64,000 nucleotides of DNA from Wolbachia endosymbiont (group B) of Gerris lacustris (GCF_964028355.1 NZ_OZ034761.1:1240001-1304000), one strand, 5' to 3'; shown: positions 8,608 through 18,765, numbered from the stretch's first letter. Numbers and translations are program-made. Notes: generated by a model from the letters alone, not told the origin.

Positions 8608-10716
8608 ATGTTAAAAAAATACCTAAAATCAGTAATATACGTATTTCTCTTAATGTATATATATATATCAGTTTTTAGCTATAATTATAAAGATCCATCC
8701 TTAAATACAGTTACAGATCAGGAAGTAACAAATTTAGGTGGGATAGTAGGTTCATATTTAGCTGATATATTAGTTCAATTTCTTGGATTCACTAGTATTA
8801 CAATAGCTACAACCATAGTTTACTTTTTGATATCAAAAAGGCTGCTGAAGATTCTCTATTTAATATTAATCAATTTAGGAATATGTGCTACATTAGCGCA
8901 ACTTTCGCTCGGTATCACTGCTAGGTACATGCACAGTGGAATAGTCGGCAATACTCTAATTGGCCACTGCCCGTTTTACATATTCACAGTAGTAGCATCA
9001 ATAGGTGTTGTAGGATTGATTGGTTGGAAGAGAACGGTTTATTCTTTGCTTTTCCTATGTAAAAAAATATTTTCTCTTTTTACAAAGATTCTGTTTTTCA
9101 GGTTACGTAAAACTACTGATTATTCAATAGCACCATTAGTAATAGAGGGAAAATATAGAACCACTAGACAACAACCAAAAGAAAGACAGAAAAAAGCTAC
9201 CGAAGAGATTTTTAAACCACCTTCTAGTGAGTTTGAGTTTCCAAGCATTCACTTACTTTCTAAAGTAGAAGAATCTATGCAGAGAAAACAGTTGAATGCA
9301 TTAGAGAGCAATAAGAATTTATCTCTGCTCGAACAGGTGCTGAGTGATTTTGGCGTGCAAGGAAAAATTATAAGTGTATGTTATGGACCGGTTGTGACTT
9401 TATACAAACTTGAACCACAAGCAGGTACAAAATCTGCAAGAGTGATTGGTCTTGCAGATGATATTGCACGTTCAATGAGTGCACTCTCTGCACGTATTTC
9501 AATAATTCGTGGACAAAATGCCATGGGAATAGAATTACCGAACAAGGAGAGAGAGATTGTGATGCTGCGTGATTTACTTGAATCGCCAGAATACCAAAAT
9601 GCAAACTTAAATCTTCCAATTGCACTTGGCAAGGAAATAAGCGGAAAGCCAGTTATTGCAGATTTGACTAAAATGCCCCACTTGCTTGTTGCAGGAACCA
9701 CAGGTTCAGGTAAATCAGTTGCGATTAACACGATGATTCTGTCGCTTGTTTATCGACTAAGTCCTGATGAATGCAAGATGATAATGATTGATCCAAAAAT
9801 GCTTGAGCTTTCAATATATGATTCAATACCGCATCTAATAACGCCAGTGGTAACAGAGCCAAAAAAAGCTGTTATTGCTCTTAAGTGGATAGTGAAAGAG
9901 ATGGAAAATCGCTATCGTATGATGTCATATTTAAATGTGCGCAATGTAATAAACTATAATCAAAAAATCACAGAAGCGATGAATAATGGAATAGAGTTGG
10001 AGCGCGTTGTACAGATTGGGTTTAACTCAACAACGGGTAAACCTTTGTTTGAAAAAATACCGATTAAAATGGAGACATTTCCGTATATTGTAGTGATTGT
10101 GGATGAAATGGCAGATTTGATGCTTGTTGCTGGCAAAGATATAGAATGCTCTATTCAACGTTTAGCTCAGATGGCTCGTGCTGCAGGGATACACATCATA
10201 ATGGCAACACAACGCCCATCTGTAGATGTGATAACAGGAGTGATCAAAGCAAACTTTCCAACGAGAATCAGTTTTGCCGTTACTTCTAAGATAGACAGCC
10301 GTACAATACTTGGTGAACAAGGGGCTGAACAATTGCTTGGTATGGGTGACATGCTTTATATGGCTTCTGGTGGCAAGATTATTCGAGTTCACGGTCCATT
10401 TGTAAGTGATGACGAGGTGCAAAATATAGTTGATCATCTAAAAACTCAAGGTGAGCCAAACTACATGGAGGAAATCACTCAAGAAGATGAAAATTCTTTT
10501 GCGGAATCAGAAGGTGAAACAGAAGATGAAGAAAATGACCTCTACAATCAAGCAGTGGCCATTATTCAGAGAGATCAAAAGGTTTCAACTAGTTACATTC
10601 AAAGGCAACTTAGAATAGGCTATAACAGAGCTGCAAATATTGTTGAAAGAATGGAGAAAGAAGGTATTGTCAGTGCTCCAAGTTACTCAGGAAAGAGAGA
10701 GATATTGGTGGAATAA
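8608..10716 (+). CDS. ftsK: DNA translocase FtsK
   Basis: FtsK couples division to chromosome segregation by pumping DNA at the septum. This 702 aa form is short but complete. It has about four N-terminal membrane spans within residues 1-150, a charged linker, then the alpha-beta motor with Walker A GTTGSGKS at residues 363-370 and Walker B IVVIVDEMADLM near 493-504. The motif MATQRPSVDVITG is typical. A C-terminal winged-helix gamma domain (from about 640; SYIQRQLRIGYNRAANIVERM) reads KOPS sites. The linker is much shorter than in E. coli, as usual in reduced genomes. The gene starts at the base after the yggT stop codon. Confidence 0.97.
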   Translation: MLKKYLKSVIYVFLLMYIYISVFSYNYKDPSLNTVTDQEVTNLGGIVGSYLADILVQFLGFTSITIATTIVYFLISKRLLKILYLILINLGICATLAQLSLGITARYMHSGIVGNTLIGHCPFYIFTVVASIGVVGLIGWKRTVYSLLFLCKKIFSLFTKILFFRLRKTTDYSIAPLVIEGKYRTTRQQPKERQKKATEEIFKPPSSEFEFPSIHLLSKVEESMQRKQLNALESNKNLSLLEQVLSDFGVQGKIISVCYGPVVTLYKLEPQAGTKSARVIGLADDIARSMSALSARISIIRGQNAMGIELPNKEREIVMLRDLLESPEYQNANLNLPIALGKEISGKPVIADLTKMPHLLVAGTTGSGKSVAINTMILSLVYRLSPDECKMIMIDPKMLELSIYDSIPHLITPVVTEPKKAVIALKWIVKEMENRYRMMSYLNVRNVINYNQKITEAMNNGIELERVVQIGFNSTTGKPLFEKIPIKMETFPYIVVIVDEMADLMLVAGKDIECSIQRLAQMARAAGIHIIMATQRPSVDVITGVIKANFPTRISFAVTSKIDSRTILGEQGAEQLLGMGDMLYMASGGKIIRVHGPFVSDDEVQNIVDHLKTQGEPNYMEEITQEDENSFAESEGETEDEENDLYNQAVAIIQRDQKVSTSYIQRQLRIGYNRAANIVERMEKEGIVSAPSYSGKREILVE

Positions 10717-10837
10717 CCGCTAACTTAAACCAAGGAAAGTTATTTTAAGATCAATAGATAATGATAGTTAATTTAATAATAATTTAAACATTGGGAATGT
10801 AAAATTATAATATATTAATTAGCTAGGGGGTTAAAAA

Positions 10838-11476
10838 ATGGGATGGTTTGAGAACATTAAGTATAACTTGCAAGGTCTTGATAAGTTAGAAATTGCAAAG
10901 CTACAAGGGAAAGTAACAGAAATAAATAAGCTATTAGAAAACTTTGAAGGTTCACCAGGACAAGTAATAGAGTTGTCAGGAAGTTTTACAGAGCTATCAA
11001 ATGGATTTGATGGTTTGTCAGGTAAGTTTGACAGTTTATCAGGAGAGCTATCAAATGGATTTAATGGTTTATCAGAAAGCTTTACAGAGCTGTCGAAAAA
11101 ATTCGATGGTTTGTCAAGTAAGTTTGAAGGTTTGCCGGCAGATCTGTCGGATAAATTCGATAACTTGTCAGGAAGTTTTACAGAACTATCAGATAAATTC
11201 GATAGTCTACAAGAAAAATTCACAGGCCTGGAAGAAAAGGTAGAGACATTTGCAGACATGGTAGGGGGACAAGAACAAGCAATAATAATTTGCACCATAG
11301 CTACTGCTGTTGCTGTAACAGCGATAGCTAGTTTTGTTGCATTCTGTATCTATCAGGGAGTTAAGCTTGATAAAGAGAAGAAAAACGACTTGTGTCAAGA
11401 TAAACCAAATGGGAAGTTTAGTAATGTAGGTGATACCGAAAAACTGAATAATAATTTACAACAAGTAAGAGCGTAA
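10838..11476 (+). CDS. Membrane-anchored heptad-repeat (coiled-coil) protein
   Basis: I do not recognise a family. The 212 aa protein has a soluble N-terminal part with about a dozen near-identical seven-residue units between residues 48 and 130 (LSGSFTE, LSNGFDG, LSGKFDS, LSESFTE, LSDKFDS, LQEKFTG). These are encoded by 21-bp DNA repeats and predict a long left-handed coiled coil. One hydrophobic span follows at about 148-172 (IIICTIATAVAVTAIASFV), then a polar tail of 40 residues. No signal peptide is present. A Shine-Dalgarno (aggggg) precedes the ATG. The repeat can expand or contract by recombination. A surface or host-membrane role is possible but unsupported. Confidence 0.75.
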   Translation: MGWFENIKYNLQGLDKLEIAKLQGKVTEINKLLENFEGSPGQVIELSGSFTELSNGFDGLSGKFDSLSGELSNGFNGLSESFTELSKKFDGLSSKFEGLPADLSDKFDNLSGSFTELSDKFDSLQEKFTGLEEKVETFADMVGGQEQAIIICTIATAVAVTAIASFVAFCIYQGVKLDKEKKNDLCQDKPNGKFSNVGDTEKLNNNLQQVRA

Positions 11477-11489
11477 TGCTCTTCTTGAA

Positions 11490-11518
11490 AAGGTGTTACG
11501 TAAAATTTGTAACACCTT
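11490..11518 (+). terminator. Hairpin terminator candidate
   Basis: AAGGTGTTAC and GTAACACCTT form a perfect 10 bp stem with a 9-base loop, 14 bases after the stop of the heptad-repeat gene. The following sequence is only moderately T-rich, so efficient intrinsic termination is uncertain. Confidence 0.6.
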
Positions 11519-11652
11519 AAACTTTCTTTAGATTGTGCAGGTTTTGGTAGTAAATTTTTTAGAAAGATGTTTGTATTATAAAGTTAGTAGAGATTCTGAT
11601 TTACTTGAAGTTTGTTAATTGGTATCTTTTAAAGCACAATATTCACTATAGT

Positions 11653-12279
11653 ATGCTTAAGATCTTTTCTAAAGTTTTATTTATATTAATATTTTTGGTT
11701 TCTAGTTTCTTTACTGTACATGATGTTGAAGCTAAGTCTAAAGTGAGGCTTAGTAAAAGGTACATACCTCCTGGTAATCCTGGTGGTGCAAACTTTAATG
11801 CAGATGAGGATTTTGCTGAGTCGTATAAATTATATGAAAAGCGTAGGGGGATTCTCAAGAAAAAAAAGTTACAAGATCTAGCTATAAATAAAGAAGATCT
11901 AATCAAAAAATTAAAAGAAAAAAAAATTGCTAGCCTTGATAACGAGCCAAACAACGTGGGAGCTTGCATAGTTGAAGATGGGGAGGATGCTATGATCAAT
12001 CAGCATGGTATTAATCTTGTACGTTTAAAGGGTGCTGTATTTATAGATCAAGAGCCAGTTTCTCAGTATGAAAGTAAGCAGCATAAAAGTGAACAACAAA
12101 AAGGGAAAAAAGTTACTTCAACACGAGAAAAAAAAGTTTCCCCTATAAATGTTACTATAAAAGAAAGTCCATCAAGAAGAACGTGCTCTCATGATTCTAT
12201 TACTGATCTAAATAGAACACCACAGCATAGTTTAAATGGTTCAAATTCATTTGGCAGTGTAGTTGACACAGTAAAATAG
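11653..12279 (+). CDS. Hypothetical exported protein
   Basis: The protein is not recognised. From the ATG at 11653 it has 208 aa and begins with a clear signal peptide: MLKIFSK, a hydrophobic core [15 protein letters not shown], then a likely cleavage after VEA. A TTG at 11605 would add 16 residues before the signal sequence and is less likely. The mature part is polar and lysine-rich ([23 protein letters not shown]), with a proline-glycine segment [13 protein letters not shown] near the N-terminus and a low-complexity serine-rich C-terminus. It ends 16 bp before ispG, in the same direction. It may be periplasmic or secreted. Confidence 0.65.
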   Translation: MLKIFSKVLFILIFLVSSFFTVHDVEAKSKVRLSKRYIPPGNPGGANFNADEDFAESYKLYEKRRGILKKKKLQDLAINKEDLIKKLKEKKIASLDNEPNNVGACIVEDGEDAMINQHGINLVRLKGAVFIDQEPVSQYESKQHKSEQQKGKKVTSTREKKVSPINVTIKESPSRRTCSHDSITDLNRTPQHSLNGSNSFGSVVDTVK

Positions 12280-12295
12280 TGTCACGATTAATAAT

Positions 12296-13576
12296 ATGCT
12301 AGATAGAGACCTGACATTGAGTGATGATGCATATGAGTCATCGCCGGTTTCCAGGCATAAAACTCATACTGTAAAAGTTGGACAAGTGAAGATAGGTGGA
12401 AATAATCCTATAGTTGTTCAATCCATGGCACTTGGTGCACATATAGATTCTGACAACATAAAAAGCAGTGCTCAGAAATATGCAAAAGAAGTAATAGAAC
12501 TAGCGCATGCAGGTTCAGAATTGGTGCGAATTGCTTTGAACTCAGAGGAAGTAGCAAAAGCAATACCTTATATAGTAGAGGAAATAAATAAAGAAGGCTT
12601 TGATGGTAAGATATTAGTAGGCTGTGGACAATATGAACTCTACAGGCTGATTCAGGATTATCCAGACAACATTAAAATTCTGGGTAAAATTAGGATAAAT
12701 CCAGGTAATGTAGGCTTTGGTGATAAACGTGATGAGAAATTTGAAAAAATTATAGAGTATGCAATAACGCATGATCTTCCTGTCAGAATTGGAGTAAATT
12801 GGGGTAGTCTTGATAAGTACCTTTCACAAAAATTAATGGATGAAAACTCCTTGTCTAGTAATCCAAAAACTTCTGATGTTATATTACGTAAGGCGCTTGT
12901 AATGTCTGCTCTTGGTAGTGCAAAAAAAGCTGAAAAGATTGGTCTTAATGCAGAGAAAATAATCATTTCATGTAAAGTCAGTAAAGTGCAAGATTTAATT
13001 TTAGTTTATACGGCACTTGCAAAATCTTCCAATTATGCGCTGCATTTGGGTTTAACCGAAGCTGGTATGGGTAACAAAGGCGTAGTAAATACCACAGCAG
13101 GGCTTACTTATTTATTGCAAAATGGTATTGGAGACACTATCCGGGCTTCTTTAACTCAGCGCCCTGGTGAATCACGCACTAATGAGGTGGTAGTATGTCA
13201 GGAAATACTACAGTCTATAGGTTTACGTCATTTTAACCCTCAGGTGAGTTCATGTCCTGGTTGTGGACGCACAAGTAGCGATCGTTTTCGTATATTAACT
13301 GAGGAAGTAAATGGCTACATAAAAACTCATATGCCGATATGGAAGAAAAAGAATCCAGGTGTAGAGCATATGAGCATTTCTGTTATGGGATGCATAGTAA
13401 ATGGTCCTGGAGAGAGCAAACATGCAAATCTTGGGATCAGCCTGCCTGGGTATGGAGAAAAACCTGTTTCAGCAGTCTACAAAGACGGCAAATATTTCAA
13501 AACTTTACAAGGTGATAATATTTTTGAAGAATTTAAGGAAATTATTAGTGATTATGTGGAGGAGCATTACACGTAA
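12296..13576 (+). CDS. ispG: 4-hydroxy-3-methylbut-2-enyl diphosphate synthase (IspG/GcpE)
   Basis: IspG is a 4Fe-4S enzyme of the non-mevalonate isoprenoid pathway that reduces MEcPP to HMBPP. The 426 aa length is usual. The N-terminal TIM barrel opens with [20 protein letters not shown]. The cluster cysteines are in [12 protein letters not shown] and [17 protein letters not shown]. An insert relative to the shortest homologues lies around residues 150-200, as in other alphaproteobacteria. It follows the exported-protein gene by 16 bp, so they may share a transcript. Isoprenoids feed ubiquinone and undecaprenyl phosphate, which matches ubiG and murB elsewhere in the window. Confidence 0.97.
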   Translation: MLDRDLTLSDDAYESSPVSRHKTHTVKVGQVKIGGNNPIVVQSMALGAHIDSDNIKSSAQKYAKEVIELAHAGSELVRIALNSEEVAKAIPYIVEEINKEGFDGKILVGCGQYELYRLIQDYPDNIKILGKIRINPGNVGFGDKRDEKFEKIIEYAITHDLPVRIGVNWGSLDKYLSQKLMDENSLSSNPKTSDVILRKALVMSALGSAKKAEKIGLNAEKIIISCKVSKVQDLILVYTALAKSSNYALHLGLTEAGMGNKGVVNTTAGLTYLLQNGIGDTIRASLTQRPGESRTNEVVVCQEILQSIGLRHFNPQVSSCPGCGRTSSDRFRILTEEVNGYIKTHMPIWKKKNPGVEHMSISVMGCIVNGPGESKHANLGISLPGYGEKPVSAVYKDGKYFKTLQGDNIFEEFKEIISDYVEEHYT

Positions 13577-13752
13577 CAGGTTCATGATTAATGTAATCTA
13601 ATGTTGAAAATAAGTTTTATAAGAGGGAGTTAAATTTTTCTAAAAACCAGCTAATGGAAAAATTTGCTTTTCTAGATTATCGGGAATTACTTGATTTTAT
13701 ATCATAGATATTATATAATAAACTATATACTTTGATTTCCTAAAGAAATGTT

Positions 13753-14916
13753 ATGAGAAGAGACGAAGCTTTAAAAATATTAGGTTTTCAATCAAGCGAT
13801 GCGCCCAGTGAACAAGAAATTAAATTAGCTTATAGAACATTAGCTTTGGAATATCATCCTGATAAACATTCAGGTGAAAGTGGTGTTGTGAAGAAACAAA
13901 ATGAAGAAAAATTTAAGCAGTTAGGTACTGCATATGAATTTCTCACTAAGGAAAATATAGAAGGGGTAACAAATCTAACTGACGGAAATTTAAATGGAAT
14001 TAATTCGCCTGAAGATTTGAGGTTTTACTTATATATAGCTCTATATAATCAGGATATAAAGTGTCTTGAAAAGCTTTTTTCCAAATTCAAAAGCAGTAAA
14101 GACGGAAGATTTGGTGATTACATCAATGAAGAACTTATTTGTATTTACTTTCCATTATCTATTGCTTTAATGCAAGCTAAAGATTCAAGAAATTATAGTA
14201 TTTTGGAACTTCTTTTAGAAAATGGTGCTGATCCTAATATAAAGCTATTACATAATCAAGCTTCGTTATACTATTATACGGTTATCGATGATAGCAGAAT
14301 TGTAGAGTTATTGTTACAATATGGTGCTGATCCTAATATGTTAGATAGAAATGGTAGAAATCCATTATCTCCAGCGCTTTTTTGTAATGATGATAGTACT
14401 GTGGAAGTACTCTTGAAATATGGTTGTAATCCTAATATGCTAGATAGAGATGGTAAAAATCCATTATATAAAGCAATCTGTTATAAAAACGATAAACGGG
14501 AAAAAAATGTAGAGTTGCTTTTAAAGTGTGGTGCAGATCCTAATCAGAAGGTTAATGGCTCCAGAGTTATAGAGTGTGCTCCATATTTCACTAATAATGG
14601 TGTAATGAATTTGATTAAAACGCTTACTCTGCCATACGGTAGCAATGATAAAGTTAAAGGGTTGATGGCTGAATACGGTGGAGTTGATAGACGTTATCTA
14701 CGTGATCAAACGATACTGACTTGTTGTTGCTTAATCGTCGCTTCTGCTACTTTTTTTAGTATAGCTTCTCCTTTGCGCTATGTACCGACAGCAATATTTG
14801 CACTTGCTGCATGTTTTTTTATTAAAAATGCTGTACATGCTGCATTTTTTGCAAAAGAACCTTCTACTGAGTTTACCGAAGCTAGAGCTTGTCCAGGGAT
14901 TAGTAAAAGGCTATAA
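13753..14916 (+). CDS. DnaJ-ankyrin fusion protein with C-terminal membrane spans
   Basis: This 387 aa protein combines three parts. An N-terminal J domain (residues 1-68) carries HPD at 35-37, the motif that stimulates Hsp70 ATPase. Four to five ankyrin repeats follow, roughly residues 120-290 (for instance ILELLLENGADPNIK, VELLLQYGADPNMLDRNGRNP). Two hydrophobic segments lie near the C-terminus (about 318-337 and 344-366), so it is probably membrane bound. No Gly/Phe or zinc domain of DnaJ is present, so it is not a general chaperone. A frameshifted relative lies at 24727-25885. A role in recruiting an Hsp70 to an ankyrin-bound target is inference. Confidence 0.85.
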   Translation: MRRDEALKILGFQSSDAPSEQEIKLAYRTLALEYHPDKHSGESGVVKKQNEEKFKQLGTAYEFLTKENIEGVTNLTDGNLNGINSPEDLRFYLYIALYNQDIKCLEKLFSKFKSSKDGRFGDYINEELICIYFPLSIALMQAKDSRNYSILELLLENGADPNIKLLHNQASLYYYTVIDDSRIVELLLQYGADPNMLDRNGRNPLSPALFCNDDSTVEVLLKYGCNPNMLDRDGKNPLYKAICYKNDKREKNVELLLKCGADPNQKVNGSRVIECAPYFTNNGVMNLIKTLTLPYGSNDKVKGLMAEYGGVDRRYLRDQTILTCCCLIVASATFFSIASPLRYVPTAIFALAACFFIKNAVHAAFFAKEPSTEFTEARACPGISKRL

Positions 14917-14943
14917 TATCTAAAGTTTTAGTACTGGGTAAAG

Positions 14944-15333
14944 ATGAGAAAAAAGCATCCAGCAGACCTAAGTCAAAGGGAATGGACAAGAATAGAAAGC
15001 TACTTCAGAGTATCATACAGGAAAGTAAGAAAAAAATATACTATAGTTAAAAAAATGTGATGGGATACCAAGGAGAAAATTTAAAAATCATATAAAGGAA
15101 GAATATGGTATGGATATTGAGATTGTCAAAAGGCCTTCATGTAGGTTCTAAGTCAACAAAGATACACCGCCTTAGCTACTACCAATGAGGGGTTTAAAGT
15201 ACAGCCAAGAAGGTGGGTTGTAGAAAGGACTTTTGCTTTAGGAATAGAAGACTATCGAAAGAATAAGATTTACTCACTGAAAATTTCATATATCTGGCTA
15301 TGAGTAGAGTTATGTTAAGGAGAGAAATATGCT
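14944..15333 (+). pseudogene. IS5-family transposase relic
   Basis: Translation in several frames gives pieces of an IS5 (IS1031-like) transposase: MRKKHPADLSQREWTRIESYF at the start, EEYGMDIEIVKRP in the middle, and GFKVQPRRWVVERTFA with a following YRK/ENLYLAMSR-like end. Stops and frameshifts separate the parts and the catalytic core is largely missing. It is an old, dead copy that fills the gap between the DnaJ-ankyrin gene and the dksA-like gene. Confidence 0.8.
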
Positions 15334-15351
15334 TGAATTCCCGGACAAGTT

Positions 15352-15735
15352 CTAATCATTAATGTTATAAACGTTCTTTTCTTTTTCTATTCTCTCTTGT
15401 TCTTCAATACAATACATAGCAAGCGGATTAGCTTTAAGTCTTTCGACTCCTATTTCTTCTCCCGTTCCATCGCAGTAACCATAAATGCCTAATTTTATTT
15501 TTTCCAACGCCTCCTTAATTTTTTCTTTTCTATCTTTTCGGCGCTTAATTAATTCTCCATTTTCACTATCTCTATCAGAATAAATACTACTATCTTCTAG
15601 ATCTTGTTTCTCCAGTTCAGAGAGTATTGATTGTAACTTTAAGCTAAAGTATTCCAGTTGTTTTACGTTCATATATTCTTCATTTTCTGAAGGAACGTAA
15701 TCTTCTGGTAACTTTATTTTTATTAATTTTTCCAT
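15352..15735 (-). CDS. dksA: DksA/TraR-family regulator
   Basis: DksA-type proteins bind the RNA polymerase secondary channel and modulate stable-RNA transcription with ppGpp. The 127 aa product has the alphaproteobacterial pattern: YVPSENEEYMN near the N-terminus, a helical hairpin, and the C-terminal signature GIYGYCDGTGEEIGVERLKANP followed by YCIEEQERIEKE. Only one cysteine of each zinc-binding pair remains (CDGT and CIEE), so classical four-cysteine zinc binding is unlikely, as in other alphaproteobacterial members. It stands alone, divergent from ccmB. Confidence 0.85.
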   Translation of the reverse strand: MEKLIKIKLPEDYVPSENEEYMNVKQLEYFSLKLQSILSELEKQDLEDSSIYSDRDSENGELIKRRKDRKEKIKEALEKIKLGIYGYCDGTGEEIGVERLKANPLAMYCIEEQERIEKEKNVYNIND

Positions 15736-15843
15736 AGCATTATCAATAAAATATATTAAAACTTATATAACTTGTAAACACAAAAAATTATACTACCCTC
15801 AAAGTAAACACTATAATTTATAATAAACATTTAAAATCCTGGT

Positions 15844-16491
15844 ATGATTAGTTCGGTAAAAAAATTAGTAATAAATAATAATAATCTTACTTATATGGTA
15901 TGTATTTTTATTATAATGTTAAGTTTATCTTCATATACACTTGAAAACAACAGTAAACAAGAAGTCATATTAACATTAACATGGATATGTGCTACATTTG
16001 TTTTGCAGATCTCTACAAATAATTTATTTACATCTGATTATCATGATGGAATATTAGAGCAAATCTTTGTACAGCCACTCTCTTCTAGGCTGATAGTTGC
16101 TTATAAAATCTTCGCTCACTGGTTGTTATTTGGGTTACCGATTTCAGTGATTTCTTTCATGTTCAGCTTTGCAATTCTAGGCAATAATATTGAACATTCA
16201 ATAGCGGTTGGAGTGTCTTTATTATTTAATACGCTGATAATCATTAATATTTCAGCTACTGGAAATGCATTAATGATTGGTCGAAATAACTTAGCATCAG
16301 GAGTATCACAAATTCTTGTTTTGCCAATAATAATGCCAACTTTTATATATTTTAAATTGCTAACTCAATTTGAAAATTTATCCTTGAATATTTATACACT
16401 ACTAATCACCATCTTAATTTTTGTCATTTTAATTGTTAACAGCATTATAACTACTCACATAGCGTTAAAATTTGCTGTGGAGCAGGATTGA
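15844..16491 (+). CDS. ccmB: Heme exporter protein CcmB
   Basis: CcmB is the membrane subunit of the CcmAB transporter used in System I cytochrome c maturation. The 215 aa protein has six hydrophobic segments and the family motif DYHDGILEQIFVQPLSSR after the second span. The other ccm genes are not in this window, so the operon is dispersed, as usual in Rickettsiales. The start ATG is the first in the frame and matches the usual N-terminus. No defect is seen. Confidence 0.9.
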   Translation: MISSVKKLVINNNNLTYMVCIFIIMLSLSSYTLENNSKQEVILTLTWICATFVLQISTNNLFTSDYHDGILEQIFVQPLSSRLIVAYKIFAHWLLFGLPISVISFMFSFAILGNNIEHSIAVGVSLLFNTLIIINISATGNALMIGRNNLASGVSQILVLPIIMPTFIYFKLLTQFENLSLNIYTLLITILIFVILIVNSIITTHIALKFAVEQD

Positions 16492-16560
16492 AAAAACTTA
16501 CTAGTTATTTACTTGTATCTGCTTAGTTAAGGGTGTTAACTTAAGTAGAGATGGAGACAT

Positions 16561-16634
16561 TAGACTTCTTGCATGAATTACAGCGTGTGAAACCATTATT
16601 GGATTTCAGACTGGCTGGTTATGCAAGAAATCTA
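16561..16634. repeat. 74-bp MITE-like element
   Basis: TAGACTTCTTGCAT (16561-16574) is matched, with one mismatch, by its complement at 16621-16634. The same end sequence (atgcaagaaatcta) recurs next to a repeat at 41125-41139, and a related version lies at 29422-29436. The shape, short non-coding DNA between matching ends, suggests a non-autonomous transposable element or a deleted IS. Confidence 0.55.
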
Positions 16635-16659
16635 ATATCTATCGAAGAGTCAGAAACTT

Positions 16660-17370
16660 TTATAACTTACCTTTAATCAACCTAACCCATGCGTGCCAAT
16701 CTCTCTCGCCAAGATTGCTTTCGAAAGACAGAAGATCCTTTACAGCTTTTGAGCAAATTTCTTCACTTGGAATTGACAACTTCCTATTCATTGCTAGCGT
16801 CAAGCATTGAGTTTTACAAGCTTGTTCTAAGTGATACGTATAAAACATTGCTTCTTGTATAGTCTGACCACATGTTATAGATCCATGATTGCGCATTAGC
16901 ATGACAAAATTTTCTTTCAGATCAGCTATTAATTTCTTTCCTTCTGCATCATCAAGTGCAAGGGAATTATAATCATGGTAAGATACCTTATTATAAAAGT
17001 GCAGTGCCCACTGACTTATTGGAAGTAGTCCATCTTTTAGAGAAGAAACCGCTACAATGGAAGGTGTATGCAAATGAAAAATTGCTTGAATGTCTTTTCT
17101 TGCCTGATAAATAAAGCCATGGATTATATAACCAGTTTTATTATATTGATATTCTTTGCCTTCAATTATATTCCCATCAAACGATACTTTCATTAGTGAA
17201 CTTTCATCTACTTCATCAAAACGTATACCAAACGGATAAACATAAAATGACTTTTTATCTTCAGAACGTACAGAGAGATGAGTATAAGTATGATCATCTA
17301 ATTTAAGATAAGATAAAATCTGATAGGCGTTAACTAGGTCTCTTTTCAACTCACTATTTGTTAATAACAT
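16660..17370 (-). CDS. Class II aldolase/adducin family protein
   Basis: Members of this zinc-dependent family cleave or epimerise phosphorylated sugars. The 236 aa protein has the expected ligands: [14 protein letters not shown] provides the His-x-His pair, and [11 protein letters not shown] the third histidine. The first segment includes [26 protein letters not shown], and [14 protein letters not shown] is another conserved block. The exact substrate cannot be read from sequence. It is monocistronic, with IS debris downstream. Confidence 0.9.
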   Translation of the reverse strand: MLLTNSELKRDLVNAYQILSYLKLDDHTYTHLSVRSEDKKSFYVYPFGIRFDEVDESSLMKVSFDGNIIEGKEYQYNKTGYIIHGFIYQARKDIQAIFHLHTPSIVAVSSLKDGLLPISQWALHFYNKVSYHDYNSLALDDAEGKKLIADLKENFVMLMRNHGSITCGQTIQEAMFYTYHLEQACKTQCLTLAMNRKLSIPSEEICSKAVKDLLSFESNLGERDWHAWVRLIKGKL

Positions 17371-17605
17371 AGCTCTTGACTAAAATTTTCTAATGATTTA
17401 TATGTGAAAAAAAGTTTATTACAAACTAAAAGGTGAACCTACGTTAAAATACTAAGCACTTTTACTTGCCTTAGGTGATTAGAGTTTACATTTCTAGATT
17501 ACATAATATTTTAACTATAAAAACGACTTTTTATGTAATATTTCATATGTTTTAAAGCCTTATTTTTATGTTATTATAAATGTAGGTTTTAATATTAAAA
17601 ATAAT

Positions 17606-18190
17606 ATGGTAAACATTGACATAAAAAAACAGCTAACAAAATTTTTCATATATATCACTGGTCTTCCAGGAAGTGGTAAACTTTCTACAGCAATAGTATT
17701 ATCTAGTATGATAAATGCAGTAATTGTAAGTGGACTTGAATATAATCAAGCTTCCAAAGAAGCTCGAGATAGAATATATAACACTGCAAACGTTATGCTT
17801 CAGGCAATAGAAGCCTATCCTATTGACTCAAAAAATTATATATTTGTTGATGAATTAATGAAAAATAATGATTACAACATAAGAATATATAATTCAATAA
17901 TAGAGCTTAGTAAAAAAATGAGCACAAAAATCCTCCCTATAGTACTTAGGTGTAATCCATTGGTATTACAAGAGCGTACTATATCAAAAAAGCAAAGAAA
18001 AAATAGGAAGGTTACTAATATAAATAGTATTAAATTTAGGGCGAAAGATTTATTTGTACCACAAAATGCTATAGAGGTAGAAAATTCAAATATGAGTATA
18101 AAAGAAGTAGCAGAGGAAATAGTAAGTCAGATGTACAAATTTGGCCAAATTGATAGTATTTACGCAATAGGCAACAATTTCATATACTGA
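17606..18190 (+). CDS. P-loop NTPase, kinase-like
   Basis: The 194 aa protein begins with a beta strand and a P-loop, [19 protein letters not shown]. The usual Ser/Thr after GK is Leu, followed by Ser-Thr. Small-molecule kinases of the zeta-toxin/AAA_33 kind share this arrangement. A possible Walker B is KNYIFVDEL near residue 75. The later part is lysine-rich ([10 protein letters not shown]) and not diagnostic. The substrate is unknown. Its 3' end overlaps the convergent tsaB gene by 31 bp. The gap upstream (17371-17605) is AT-rich and shows no other feature. Confidence 0.6.
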   Translation: MVNIDIKKQLTKFFIYITGLPGSGKLSTAIVLSSMINAVIVSGLEYNQASKEARDRIYNTANVMLQAIEAYPIDSKNYIFVDELMKNNDYNIRIYNSIIELSKKMSTKILPIVLRCNPLVLQERTISKKQRKNRKVTNINSIKFRAKDLFVPQNAIEVENSNMSIKEVAEEIVSQMYKFGQIDSIYAIGNNFIY

Positions 18191-18765
18191 GGCTCATTTA
18201 AGTATAGAGCTTCAACTCCATTTAATTTTTGTTTATTTTTCAGTCTATAACGGACTAATAGTCCTGTATGGCTAGAATCCAACTTTGGTAAACTGCAATC
18301 CATATATGTAACGCAGTCCATTTCAGGCTGGAGTTCACTTACTACAGCAGGATTTGATAGCGGTAACAAATTGAAATCAAATAACTGCGTATAAAACCTT
18401 TGATCATCTTCGATTATAGCTTTAATATTTTTTTTGCTGTTTGCACAAAATAGCGATATTGCATATGCTTGAACTTCCAGCGCACTAACTCCGTATAACG
18501 GCTTATTTGTAGCAAGATTTATACCTTGTGCAGCTGATATACCAACTCTGATTCCAGTAAAACTTCCCGGTCCAACTACCACTGCTAAATGGTCTATTTT
18601 ATCGTAGCTGTAATTATGCTTATCAAACAAAGTGTTCAGTATTTGAAAAAATGATTCTGCATGACTATTGTTTGCAGAATTGCGTTCCACAAAACAATTA
18701 CCATCGTGATCAACTATTGTTATTGAACTACCAGCACCTACAGTATTCATTGCTAGAATGGACAT
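18160..18765 (-). CDS. tsaB: tRNA threonylcarbamoyladenosine biosynthesis protein TsaB
   Basis: TsaB partners TsaD in making t6A37 of ANN-decoding tRNAs. The 201 aa protein has the ASKHA fold signature [15 protein letters not shown] at the start and the highly conserved [20 protein letters not shown]. The ATG at 18765 overlaps the stop codon of the upstream gltP-like gene (TGATG), so translation is coupled; a GTG one codon earlier is an alternative start. The last 31 bp overlap the convergent P-loop gene. Confidence 0.93.
   Translation of the reverse strand: MSILAMNTVGAGSSITIVDHDGNCFVERNSANNSHAESFFQILNTLFDKHNYSYDKIDHLAVVVGPGSFTGIRVGISAAQGINLATNKPLYGVSALEVQAYAISLFCANSKKNIKAIIEDDQRFYTQLFDFNLLPLSNPAVVSELQPEMDCVTYMDCSLPKLDSSHTGLLVRYRLKNKQKLNGVEALYLNEPQYMKLLPIA

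Noticed and set aside
10962..11240. Regular 21-bp repeats considered as a CRISPR array
   Set aside because: No spacers; repeats are contiguous, in frame and coding for heptads. No cas genes are present.
10831..11298. Long open frame on the minus strand with serine/proline/leucine repeats
   Set aside because: It is the antisense of the 21-bp heptad repeats; the composition (LSNLSDS type) mirrors the real gene and no start signal or family supports it.
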